DNA of 7,661 nt from Pseudomonadota bacterium (GCA_023424275.1 JAFAED010000444.1:1-7661), one strand, 5' to 3'. Positions 1 through 6,350 are shown, counted from the first letter of the stretch. The notes: a model not told the origin generated them from the sequence alone. Made by a program: numbers and translations.

Positions 1-1136
1 CGATTGACCTTGGCCTCGATCGCGTCGGCGACGGCGTTCATCCCCTGATTGTCGTCGAGCACCCAGCCGATATCGCCGCGCTTCGTGCCATAAGCGACGA
101 CCGCGTCGCGGCGGATATATTCGATCATCATGAAGGCGAGCGTGCTCGCCATGCGGCTGTTCTGGAGCTTTTTCGCGACACCCATCAGCGGCACGCGCAG
201 GATATGGCTTTGGGGCTTGCGCAGCCACCACAGCAGCCGCGCCCAGTTGAAGGGAAGCAGCGATCCGTCCATGTCGATCAGCAGCTGGTTGATATTCGGC
301 AGCACGATCATGAAGGCGACGGGCTCGCCATCGACTTCGGCGACGCGGATCAGATCCTCGAACACGATGTCCTTCAGCTTCTTGCCGACATAGGCGATCT
401 CGCTGTCGGTCAGCGGGACAAAGCCCCAATTGTCCGACCAGGCATCGTTGAGCAGCCCCATGATCAGCGCCGCCTCGGCGGCGAAGCGGCGCTTGTTGAC
501 CTTGCGGATACGGATGCGGGCGTTTTTCTCGCCCGCCGCGACGATGCGGTTGACCAGCGGCGGAAAACCATCGTCGATCGCGACATCATAGTTCAGCAGC
601 TGCTTGACCGGTCGATAGCCGGCATCCTCGACCCATGCCCGGTAAAGCGGGCTGTTGTGCCCCATCATCACCGTCGGCCGGTTGTCGAACCCTTCGATCA
701 GCAGGCCGGGCTCGTCCCAGATCGAAATCGACAGCGGCCCCAGCGAGCGGAGCATGCCCTGGCTACGCAACCAGTCCTCTGCGGCGGCGAGCAGGGCCTG
801 CGCGCTTTGTTCGTCCTCGGCTTCGAGCAGGCCCCAGTTGCCGGTGCCCGGCCCCATGCCCTGTTCGACGGGCTGCGCGAGCGCCAGCTCATCGATATGC
901 GCCGAGATGCGGCCGATCGTGCGGCCATCGCGGCGCGCGAGGAAAAACTGCGCCCTGCCATGCTCGAACCACGGATTCTTACCCGGCGTCAGCAGGCCGT
1001 AGACTTCGCCCTTCAGCGGCGGCACCCACGCCGGATCGCCGCGATTGAGGCGATAGGCGAGCTCGACGAACTCGCGCAGGTCGTTCTTGTCCTTGACCGG
1101 GACGATGGTGATCGGGCCGTCCGAATGTCCGCTCAT
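1..1136 (-). CDS. GNAT-like protein of the YghO-related family (C-terminus cut by window edge)
   Basis: The minus-strand frame is open from the ATG at 1136 to the left edge and gives 378 residues without a stop. An AGGAAA ribosome binding site lies 5 bases before the ATG. The N-terminus has the family pattern DPAWVPPLKGE (residues 34-44), then NPWFEHGRAQFFLARRDGRTIG (about 54-75), the first half of an acetyltransferase-like fold. A second GNAT-like half runs from about residue 205 to the end and closes with GWVLDDNQGMN (357-367). In relatives this segment is followed by a short tail, so probably only some 10-15 residues are missing. The family resembles E. coli YghO, annotated as having an acyl-CoA N-acyltransferase fold; its substrate is unknown. 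The gene stands alone on this strand and is divergent from the desaturase gene. The fold assignment is fairly secure; no function beyond that is supported. Confidence 0.85.
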   Translation of the reverse strand, partial: MSGHSDGPITIVPVKDKNDLREFVELAYRLNRGDPAWVPPLKGEVYGLLTPGKNPWFEHGRAQFFLARRDGRTIGRISAHIDELALAQPVEQGMGPGTGNWGLLEAEDEQSAQALLAAAEDWLRSQGMLRSLGPLSISIWDEPGLLIEGFDNRPTVMMGHNSPLYRAWVEDAGYRPVKQLLNYDVAIDDGFPPLVNRIVAAGEKNARIRIRKVNKRRFAAEAALIMGLLNDAWSDNWGFVPLTDSEIAYVGKKLKDIVFEDLIRVAEVDGEPVAFMIVLPNINQLLIDMDGSLLPFNWARLLWWLRKPQSHILRVPLMGVAKKLQNSRMASTLAFMMIEYIRRDAVVAYGTKRGDIGWVLDDNQGMNAVADAIEAKVN

Positions 1137-1253
1137 ACTGGTTTCCTGAAATGCCAACCCTACATAGGTGGCGACGCATTAGGGCATAGATAGGGCGCTG
1201 GCGACCCGCATTCGGCCATTTTGCTGCCACGAAACTATGGTTTTGGACCCGTT
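1137..1253. promoter_or_regulatory. Divergent intergenic region between GNAT-like and desaturase genes
   Basis: These 117 bases separate two divergent genes and must hold both promoters. AT-richer patches are seen around 1163-1170 and 1234-1245 (TATGGTTTT), either of which could supply a -10 element. I found no -35/-10 pair good enough to name and no clear inverted repeat. The CTG-N10-CAG element seen around the dehydrogenase genes is absent here. Confidence 0.35.
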
Positions 1254-2360
1254 ATGACGACGATCAATCCCCCCGCCGATCGGGTCGCGACCCCTTTCGC
1301 GCCGTCGGCCACAAAGACGCCCAAATCGGCGATTGCCGACGATATGGCGATGATCCGCGCGGCGTCGGAGCTGACGCGCGATCTCGTGCAGCCGAACGCG
1401 CGCATCTACTGGACCGACATGCTCGCTTCGGCCATCATCGGCTATGCGGGTATCGCCGCGGCGATTTTTGCGCCGTCGACGGCGTGGATGCTCGTCGCCG
1501 CGGTCGTCGCGGTCGTCGCGCTCTACCGCGCGGGCAGCTTCATCCACGAACTGACGCATATCCGCAAAAATGCGCTGCCGGGCTTCCGCCTCGGCTGGAA
1601 CATCCTCGTCGGCGTGCCGATGCTGATCCCCTCCTTCATGTACGAGGGGATTCACAGCCTGCACCACAACCGCACCAAATATGGCACAGTCGACGATCCC
1701 GAATATCTGCCGCTCGCGTTGATGAAGCCGTGGACGGTGCCGCTGTTCGTCGTCGCCGCCGCGTTCGCGCCGCTCGCGCTCGTTTTCCGTTATGGCGTGC
1801 TCACCCCGCTGTCGTTCCTGGTCCCGCCGCTGCGCCGGGTCGTCGTCGAACGCTATTCGGGGATGATCATCAACCCGCTGTTCCGCCGCAAGCCGCCCGA
1901 GGGCGAATTCCGCCGCCAGTGGGCCTGGCAGGAAGGCGGTGCCTGGGCATGGTCGACGCTGCTGATCGCCGCCGGCATCTTAGGCTGGGTTCCGCTGCGC
2001 GCGCTCGTCATCTTCGGGGCGATCGCGTCGGCGACATTGGTGCTCAACCAGATCCGCACACTTGTCGCGCATCTCTGGGAAAATGACGGCGAAGTGCTGA
2101 CCGTGACCGGCCAGTTCCTCGACAGCGTCAATGTGCCGCCGCCGGGCCTGCTGCCCGAACTGTGGGCGCCCGTCGGCCTGCGCTACCACGCGCTGCATCA
2201 TTTGCTGCCCGGCGTGCCCTATCATGCGCTCGGCGAAGCGCACCGCCGCCTGAAGGATGCGCTGCCCGCGGATTCGCAATATCATGGTGCGAATTACGAC
2301 AGCCTGCCGAAGCTGGTGATGAATCTGGTTGCGGGTTCGGCCAAGGGCGCTGCGACCTGA
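1254..2360 (+). CDS. Membrane fatty acid desaturase (di-iron, three histidine boxes)
   Basis: This 368-residue integral membrane protein belongs to the fatty acid desaturase superfamily (PF00487-like), which introduces double bonds or hydroxyl groups into acyl chains using O2 and a di-iron centre. The histidine boxes are HELTH (residues 98-102), HSLHH (134-138) and HALHH (312-316). A further conserved segment, NQIRTLVAHLWEN (265-277), carries an extra candidate ligand, His273. The first 45 or so residues are hydrophilic. Hydrophobic spans follow at about 53-95, 115-128, 160-190 and 230-265, fitting the usual arrangement with the histidine boxes facing the cytoplasm. The ATG at 1254 was chosen because the N-terminus then looks normal; an in-frame TTG at 1221 would add 11 residues. 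The ribosome binding site is weak (GGA about 8 bases upstream). No electron-transfer partner is adjacent. Regiospecificity and substrate cannot be told from the sequence; a carotenoid or other lipid hydroxylase is possible but less likely. Confidence 0.9.
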   Translation: MTTINPPADRVATPFAPSATKTPKSAIADDMAMIRAASELTRDLVQPNARIYWTDMLASAIIGYAGIAAAIFAPSTAWMLVAAVVAVVALYRAGSFIHELTHIRKNALPGFRLGWNILVGVPMLIPSFMYEGIHSLHHNRTKYGTVDDPEYLPLALMKPWTVPLFVVAAAFAPLALVFRYGVLTPLSFLVPPLRRVVVERYSGMIINPLFRRKPPEGEFRRQWAWQEGGAWAWSTLLIAAGILGWVPLRALVIFGAIASATLVLNQIRTLVAHLWENDGEVLTVTGQFLDSVNVPPPGLLPELWAPVGLRYHALHHLLPGVPYHALGEAHRRLKDALPADSQYHGANYDSLPKLVMNLVAGSAKGAAT

Positions 2361-2529
2361 AACCGGCCAGGCGAGGGGCTTTGGGGTGAAAGCTGCCTTT
2401 TGAAACAGGGGCATGTTTCCCCTCCCGAAGGCGGGATCGCCGACTATGTCATCGATGGTACGACAACGGCCGGCCTCCGATCTGGATTTGGATGACCGAG
2501 GCCCTATGTTTCTGGCTCGGGAGTCGAGC

Positions 2530-3096
2530 ATGGCCGGGCGGAATCACTATCAGCTTTTCGAAACCACGGCCGGTGTCGCCGCGATCGGTTGGAACGATGT
2601 AGGCGTCACGGGTCTGCGCCTTCCGGCACCGGGCGCGGATGAAAGCGAACGGGCCGTCTTGCGCCGTCTGCCGGGCGCGCAGCGTCACGAGCCGCCGCCG
2701 GAGGTGCGGGCGGTGATCGATGCGGCGATCCGCTATTTTGCGGGGGAGCGCGTCGATTTCTCCGACGTGCCGCTCGACATGGGCGAGCAGGATATGTTTT
2801 TCGCGCGCGTGTACGACCTTGTGCGCGGCCTTGGTTGGGGCGAAACAACCACCTATGGCGCGATCGCGCAGCAGCTCGGGGTCGGGCCGGAATATGCGCG
2901 CGCCGTCGGACAGGCCATGGCAAGGAATCCGATCCCGCTGATCGTTCCCTGCCATCGCGTTACCGCCGCAGGCGGAAAGATCGGCGGATTTTCCGCGCCG
3001 GGCGGCTCGATCTCGAAAGCACGGATGCTCGAACTCGAAGGCGTCGCAACCGGGACCGTCGACGGGCCCCCCGCGCAGCAGGGGTTCGACTTCTAG
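2530..3096 (+). CDS. ogt: Methylated-DNA--[protein]-cysteine S-methyltransferase (Ogt/MGMT type)
   Basis: This 188-residue suicide DNA-repair protein transfers the alkyl group from O6-alkylguanine (and O4-alkylthymine) to its own cysteine. The active-site motif PCHRV is present with Cys141, so this is a genuine transferase and not an alkyltransferase-like protein, in which Trp replaces Cys. The DNA-binding helix-turn-helix covers about residues 107-135 (TTTYGAIAQQLGV, then YARAVGQAMARNP), with Arg124 in the place of the family's arginine finger. A C-terminal GGFSAPGG, SKARMLELEG stretch (152-171) replaces the common GFSGG form, and a tail of about 17 residues follows. The ATG at 2530 is chosen because GGGAG lies 6 bases upstream; in-frame ATGs at 2413, 2446, 2455 and 2506 have no comparable site and would add residues unlike the family. 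The gene sits 169 bases after the desaturase gene and probably has its own promoter. The gene symbol is by family; adaB-like is an alternative name. Confidence 0.93.
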   Translation: MAGRNHYQLFETTAGVAAIGWNDVGVTGLRLPAPGADESERAVLRRLPGAQRHEPPPEVRAVIDAAIRYFAGERVDFSDVPLDMGEQDMFFARVYDLVRGLGWGETTTYGAIAQQLGVGPEYARAVGQAMARNPIPLIVPCHRVTAAGGKIGGFSAPGGSISKARMLELEGVATGTVDGPPAQQGFDF

Positions 3097-3107
3097 CGAT
3101 TTTCGCT
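3095..3107 (+). terminator. Small hairpin at the ogt stop codon (weak terminator candidate)
   Basis: AGCGA and TCGCT form a perfect 5-bp stem around a TTT loop, starting inside the TAG stop codon, with only two more T residues after the stem. It is too short and its T-run too poor to be a confident intrinsic terminator. It is the only such structure between the repair gene and the following dehydrogenase gene. Confidence 0.2.
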
Positions 3108-3145
3108 TTCCGCGCCGCATCCGCCCTCAGGCGAGACGCGCGAAC

Positions 3146-3161
3146 CTGCCACGCCAATCAG
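3146..3161 (+). promoter_or_regulatory. Candidate LuxR-type operator, third (weakest) copy, upstream of the small dehydrogenase gene
   Basis: CTGCCACGCCAATCAG has the CTG-N10-CAG (CT-N12-AG) layout of LuxR-family sites and its left half, CTGCCA, resembles a las/lux-box half-site. Read in the direction of the downstream gene it is followed by CTAG, where the other two copies have CTTG. Over 20 bases it matches the regulator/receptor copy at 12 positions. It lies about 99 bases before the ATG at 3260 and 49 before the GTG at 3210. No good -10 hexamer is seen downstream, so the promoter would have to depend on an activator. Function is inferred only. Confidence 0.35.
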
Positions 3162-3209
3162 CTAGATCATCTTCGCGCGATGTCGCTAGGACGGAGACGG
3201 GAGACCGGT

Positions 3210-3272
3210 GTGACAGATGATTTTCGAAAGCCCGATACCGACGGATGGATGGGTGCCGCATGGCCCATCTAG
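3210..3272 (+). other. Possible 20-codon leader ORF overlapping the start of the dehydrogenase gene
   Basis: A GTG codon at 3210 is preceded by GGGAG with 6 bases between, a better ribosome binding site than that of the dehydrogenase itself. The frame encodes 20 residues (VTDDFRKPD..., ending ...GAAWPI) and stops at TAG 3270-3272, running 13 bases into the dehydrogenase gene in another frame. It could be a translated leader that couples to the next gene, or chance. The peptide resembles nothing I know. Confidence 0.25.
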
Positions 3273-4285
3273 ACCTTCCGTTGCGACCCGAGCAGCAGGT
3301 GCTGCTGGATAGCGTCCAGCGCTTCCTCGCCGACAATAATCGTCCGGGCTGGCGGGATCTCTCGGAATCGCTCGGGCTGGCAGGCCTGACCTTGCCCGAA
3401 GCGGCGGGCGGTTTTGGCGGCGGTATGGTCGATATCGCGCTCGTCATGGCCGAATTGGGGCCGGCGCTTGCCGGTGCCGACTGGCTGTCGCATGCTGCCG
3501 CTACCTGGCTGCTCGCGCGCACCGCGCCGCATCATCCTGCGCTTACCGACCTGGCGACGGGCAATCGGCGCGCCGCGATCATTTGTGCCGCGTCGGCGGC
3601 GGCCATGCCCGTCGTGGAAAACGACCGTGCCGTTCGGGGAACGGCGACGCTCGTTGCCGGCGCAGCCGAAGCAGATTTTTTCGTGCTGGCCGACGGCGAT
3701 GCCCTGCTGCTGATCGCCGCGGCAGGGGACAAGGTCGAGCAGCGCCATCGCATCATGCACGACGGCAGCGTGTGCGCCGACCTCGCTTTCACCTTGAAAC
3801 CCGCCGACGCCGAGCTTCTGGCCTCGGGTGAAAAGGCGCAGATGCTGGCCGAATATGTCGGCGACATGCTGCTCGTCGGTCGCTGCGCGGAGGCTGTCGG
3901 CCTGATCCGGCACATGCTCGGCGACAGCATCGACTATCTGGGCCAGCGCAAGCAGTTCGGGGCGACGCTCGGCACGTTCCAGACACTTCGCCACCGCGTG
4001 GCCGATATGCAGCTTGCGGCGATGAAGGCGGCGGCGCTGGTCGAGGTTGCCATCCTTGCGATCGATCGAGGGCAGCCTGGGCGGGCACAGTCGGTCAGTG
4101 CGGCTTGCGTCGAGGTTGCCGATGCGGCGCGGGTCGTCGGTGAGGGCGCGGTACAAATTCATGGCGCGATGGGGCTCACCGAAGAACTCAGCCTTGGCGG
4201 GCATTTCAAGCGGGCTTTGGCGATTGCTTCCGCATTCGGGCCGCGCGCCGGCCATCTGGCGCGTTTTGCCGAGGCTGCGGTCTAG
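3260..4285 (+). CDS. Acyl-CoA dehydrogenase-like small subunit (probably non-catalytic partner)
   Basis: This 341-residue protein of the acyl-CoA dehydrogenase family has a recognisable all-alpha N-terminus (residues 1-85) with LGLAGLTLPEAAGGFGG (38-54), a degenerate middle beta domain (about 103-180), and a good C-terminal helical domain with YLGQRKQFGATLGTFQTLRH (226-245) and VQIHGAMGLTEE (298-309). The R-x-QFG and QIHGxMG motifs normally contact FAD across the subunit interface. The FAD/substrate motif of the middle domain (SEPGAGSD type) is missing. Neither usual position for the catalytic base is acidic: the C-terminal IYEGT-like site reads SAFG, and the helix-G site (ER in isovaleryl-CoA dehydrogenase) has no Glu. 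This fits the small subunit of a heteromeric enzyme, as in FadE28/FadE29 (ChsE) or PimC/PimD pairs, with the convergent neighbour as catalytic partner. The ATG at 3260 gives a normal N-terminus (MAHLDLPLRPEQQ); ATG 3245 is an in-frame alternative. The substrate is unknown. Confidence 0.85.
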   Translation: MAHLDLPLRPEQQVLLDSVQRFLADNNRPGWRDLSESLGLAGLTLPEAAGGFGGGMVDIALVMAELGPALAGADWLSHAAATWLLARTAPHHPALTDLATGNRRAAIICAASAAAMPVVENDRAVRGTATLVAGAAEADFFVLADGDALLLIAAAGDKVEQRHRIMHDGSVCADLAFTLKPADAELLASGEKAQMLAEYVGDMLLVGRCAEAVGLIRHMLGDSIDYLGQRKQFGATLGTFQTLRHRVADMQLAAMKAAALVEVAILAIDRGQPGRAQSVSAACVEVADAARVVGEGAVQIHGAMGLTEELSLGGHFKRALAIASAFGPRAGHLARFAEAAV

Positions 4286-5412
4286 CCCAGCATCATGCGT
4301 GCGATCAGGTCGCGCTGGATTTCGTTCGACCCCGCATAAATCGTCGCGGCACGGTCGTTGAGATAGCGCGGCACCGCGACGGCGAGATCCGCTGGCGTCT
4401 GTCCGTCGGCATCGGCCCATGCCGGATAGCCCGCGACGTCGCACGCGAGCGTGTCGATGCGCTGCGCCGCCTCGGTCCCGAGTATCTTGAGCGCCGACGC
4501 ATAGAGCGCGGGTGTGCCGCCGACGCCGCGCATCGCTTTCATTTCGAGCGCCTGGAGCGCCTTCAGCGTCACAGCCTCACGGTCGAGTTGCGCGCGCAAC
4601 ACGGGGTCTAAGTCGCCCTGGGCGCGCAAGCGTTCGAGGCGCCCGATCAGCCCCGGTGCATATTTGCCGCCGCGTTCGAACGTCAGCAGATGCTTTGCGA
4701 CCGACCAGCCTTCATTCTCGCCGCCAAGGCGGTTCGCCTGCGGCACGCGGACGTCATCGAAGAAGACCTGGTTGAATTCATGGTCGCCTGCGAGCGTGCG
4801 GATCGGTTCGACCGCGATGCCGGGCGAGGCCATATCGAGCAGCAGGAAACTGATCCCCGCCTGCGGCTTGCCTTCGTTCGACGTGCGCACGAGCGCGAAC
4901 ATGCGGTTCGCGAAATGGGCATGCGTCGTCCAGATCTTCGATCCGTTCAGGATATAATCGTCGCCGTCGGGCTCGGCGCGCAGTTGCAGCGCGGCAAGGT
5001 CGGACCCCGCGCCGGGTTCCGAAAAGCCCTGGCACCAATAATCCTCGCCCGACAGGATGCGCGGCAGATAATGGGCGCGCTGTTCGGGGCTGCCATAATG
5101 CATGATCACCGGCGCGACCATCTTGAGACCCATGGGGGCAAGGCTCGGCGCCCCCGCCTGCGCGCATTCGGCGGCGAAGATATAGCGTTCGATCTCGCTC
5201 CAGCCCGGACCTCCGAACTCGGCGGGCCAGTCGGGCGCGGCCCAGCCACGCGCGTGCAGGATGCGCTGCCAAGGCAGCGAGACGGCGGGATCGATAAAGA
5301 CGCTGGTGGCGCGGGCGGCGGCACGGCGAAGATCGTCGGGCAGCGCCGTTCCCAGGAAAGCGCGCACCTCGTCGCGAAAGGCCTCGATGGCGGGGTCGTT
5401 CAAAATGTCCAT
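4282..5412 (-). CDS. Acyl-CoA dehydrogenase, large catalytic-type subunit
   Basis: This 376-residue flavoprotein would oxidise an acyl-CoA thioester to the 2-enoyl-CoA, passing electrons to ETF. Family motifs appear in order: GWAAPDWPAEFGGPGWSEIE (residues 56-75), QGFSEPGAGSDLA (128-140, FAD and substrate contacts), LNGSKIWTTHAHFAN (155-169), and a C-terminal IYAGSNEIQRDLIARMML (358-375). The IYEGT-type glutamate is replaced by Ala360, but Glu246 in LTFERGG sits where isovaleryl-CoA dehydrogenase and FadE29-like enzymes carry their base, so it is the likely catalytic residue. The GWxxPxWPxExGG start is typical of the large subunit of two-subunit dehydrogenases in steroid side-chain or dicarboxylate (pimeloyl-CoA) breakdown. 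The ATG at 5412 has no Shine-Dalgarno; a promoter positioned to give a nearly leaderless transcript explains this. The gene lies 49 bases downstream of the LuxR-type gene on the same strand and overlaps the small-subunit gene by 4 bases at its end. The exact substrate is not readable. Confidence 0.92.
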   Translation of the reverse strand: MDILNDPAIEAFRDEVRAFLGTALPDDLRRAAARATSVFIDPAVSLPWQRILHARGWAAPDWPAEFGGPGWSEIERYIFAAECAQAGAPSLAPMGLKMVAPVIMHYGSPEQRAHYLPRILSGEDYWCQGFSEPGAGSDLAALQLRAEPDGDDYILNGSKIWTTHAHFANRMFALVRTSNEGKPQAGISFLLLDMASPGIAVEPIRTLAGDHEFNQVFFDDVRVPQANRLGGENEGWSVAKHLLTFERGGKYAPGLIGRLERLRAQGDLDPVLRAQLDREAVTLKALQALEMKAMRGVGGTPALYASALKILGTEAAQRIDTLACDVAGYPAWADADGQTPADLAVAVPRYLNDRAATIYAGSNEIQRDLIARMMLG

Positions 5413-5420
5413 GCGCCGGA

Positions 5421-5449
5421 TTTGTAGGACGTGGCGGGAGCGGGCCAAG
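5421..5449 (-). promoter_or_regulatory. Promoter of the large acyl-CoA dehydrogenase gene
   Basis: On the minus strand, CTTGGC (5449-5444) and TACAAA (5426-5421) are separated by exactly 17 bases. CTTGGC is close to the alphaproteobacterial -35 form CTTGAC. Transcription would begin around 5412-5415, at or a few bases before the ATG at 5412, which agrees with the missing ribosome binding site. The upstream edge of the -35 directly touches the CTG-N10-CAG element, whose centre then falls near -43, the place a LuxR-type activator binds in class II promoters. The start site is inferred, not observed. Confidence 0.5.
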
Positions 5450-5465
5450 CTGGCATCCGCATCAG
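5446..5465. promoter_or_regulatory. Candidate LuxR-type operator upstream of the large dehydrogenase gene
   Basis: Read on the minus strand (gene direction) this is CTGATGCGGATGCCAGCTTG. It matches the copy at 6233-6252 at 16 of 20 positions, all four differences being transitions, and the last ten bases (TGCCAGCTTG) are identical. The CT-N12-AG layout is that of LuxR-family boxes, although the inner bases of this copy are not well palindromic. It overlaps the last codon of the LuxR-type gene and the -35 of the dehydrogenase promoter. Binding by the neighbouring regulator is inferred. Confidence 0.5.
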
Positions 5466-6211
5466 GCCGCGCGGGCGCCGACGAAACCCAGACCGGCGGC
5501 GATCTGGATCGATTGCGCGCGTCCCGTCGCACCCAGTTTCGCGGCGGCATTGCGCAAATGAAACCGCACGGTGGAAACCGACAAGGTCAGGATGATCCCG
5601 ATTTCGCCGTCGGTCTTGCCCGCTGCGGCCCAGCGCAGGCACTGGACCTCGCGGCGTGTCAGCGTTTGCGGGACGGTGGCGTTGCGCGGGCGTCCGCGTG
5701 CTTCATTGTGCGTCGCCACCAGCTTCAACGCGAGATTGTGGAGGTCGCCGGCGTGCCGGTCGAACAGCGCGGCGACCCCGACGGGCTCGCGCGAGCACCA
5801 GAAGACGGCGCCAACGAGGCCGCGCGGCAGGTGGACGGGCGCAATGATGGCTTCGCCGAAATTGGGGCTATTCTTCGCCTGTTCGCAATCGACGGCTTCG
5901 AGGAGCCGGGTCGGGCGCCAGGTCCGGAGTCGGCCGTCGCTGTAATAAAAGGGCTCGGCTACCAGCCGCGCCGCGGTCAGGAACGCGATGTGCAATGCCA
6001 GCTTGCGGTCGCGCCAATAGGCGTGATCGGGATCGACCCAGCGAAAACTCGTCTCGGCATAGGGACGGCCATTTTCGTCGGCCATCGGTTCGGGGTCGCC
6101 AAGGTCGGCCTGCGCCGCGATAAAGGGCATGCCGATCCGGTCGCCCATTGCCTGCACCTCGGCGACGAGCGCGGGCAACGCTGCCCAGCATGCTGATTGT
6201 TGATCTGCCAC
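5462..6211 (-). CDS. LuxR-family transcriptional regulator (sensor domain plus GerE-type HTH)
   Basis: This 249-residue regulator ends in a clear LuxR/GerE DNA-binding domain at about 183-245: LTRREVQCLRWAAAGKTDGEIG, then SVSTVRFHLRNAAAKLG, with the invariant Glu188 and Gly198 and the TVxxH helix. The first 170 residues form a probable ligand-sensing domain (FRWVDPDHAYWRDRKLAL at 56-73, EPFYYSDGRLRTWRP at 86-100, and a GLVGAVFWCS strand at 131-140). The spacing of Trp/Tyr/Asp residues typical of acyl-homoserine-lactone receptors is not evident, and no lactone synthase gene is in the window, so a metabolite-sensing orphan regulator is more likely. The GTG at 6211 is chosen because AGGGAGG lies 4 bases upstream; the frame is open further upstream, but that sequence is intergenic in character and would run into the receptor gene. 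The gene is divergent from the TonB receptor gene, and the dehydrogenase gene follows 49 bases downstream, perhaps in the same transcript. Self-control through the dyad 22 bases upstream of its start is plausible. Confidence 0.88.
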   Translation of the reverse strand: MADQQSACWAALPALVAEVQAMGDRIGMPFIAAQADLGDPEPMADENGRPYAETSFRWVDPDHAYWRDRKLALHIAFLTAARLVAEPFYYSDGRLRTWRPTRLLEAVDCEQAKNSPNFGEAIIAPVHLPRGLVGAVFWCSREPVGVAALFDRHAGDLHNLALKLVATHNEARGRPRNATVPQTLTRREVQCLRWAAAGKTDGEIGIILTLSVSTVRFHLRNAAAKLGATGRAQSIQIAAGLGFVGARAA

Positions 6212-6232
6212 GCGACCTCCCTCGACCCCATA

Positions 6233-6252
6233 CTGACACAGGTGCCAGCTTG
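6233..6252. promoter_or_regulatory. Candidate LuxR-type operator in the regulator/receptor divergent region
   Basis: CTGACACAGGTGCCAG is an imperfect dyad: arms CTGACAC and GTGCCAG pair at 6 of 7 positions around AG, in the CT-N12-AG layout of las/lux boxes. CTTG follows directly, so on the receptor strand CTTGTC (6249-6254) could be the -35. Hexamers 17-18 bases on (GTCCCT, TCCCTA) are poor -10 elements, consistent with a need for activation or with another promoter. The dyad also lies 22 bases before the regulator's GTG, where it could mediate autoregulation. It is the most palindromic of the three copies. Confidence 0.5.
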
Positions 6253-6350
6253 TCGCCGCCCTTGCAATTCTGTCCCTAGGCAGCGTCCGGCTGCTGCGAC
6301 GCTCGCACAAAGACGAGTCCCGCGACAAGCCGTTTGAGGGAGGATGGATG

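Noticed and set aside
204..1193. Plus-strand open frame (329 codons) across the GNAT-like gene
   Set aside because: Shadow of the minus-strand GNAT-like gene, which has the better start, ribosome binding site and family motifs.
2393..2408. Another CTG-N10-CAG (CTGCCTTTTGAAACAG) upstream of the ogt gene
   Set aside because: It lacks the inner CA and T shared by the other three copies and is not followed by CTTG or CTAG. It shows that the bare outer pattern does turn up by chance in this GC-rich DNA.
2407..2423. AGGGG/CCCCT hairpin after the desaturase gene as a terminator
   Set aside because: A 5-bp stem with a 7-base loop and no T-run; it lies 47 bases past the stop codon and gives no real support for an intrinsic terminator.
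3710..3725. CTG-N10-CAG inside the small dehydrogenase gene
   Set aside because: It lies within coding sequence and agrees with the others only in the six outer bases; treated as background.
3269..4444. Long minus-strand open frame (391 codons) opposite the small dehydrogenase gene
   Set aside because: Antisense shadow of a GC-rich gene: its translation is rich in Arg, Gly and His with no family motifs, while the plus strand encodes a recognisable dehydrogenase.
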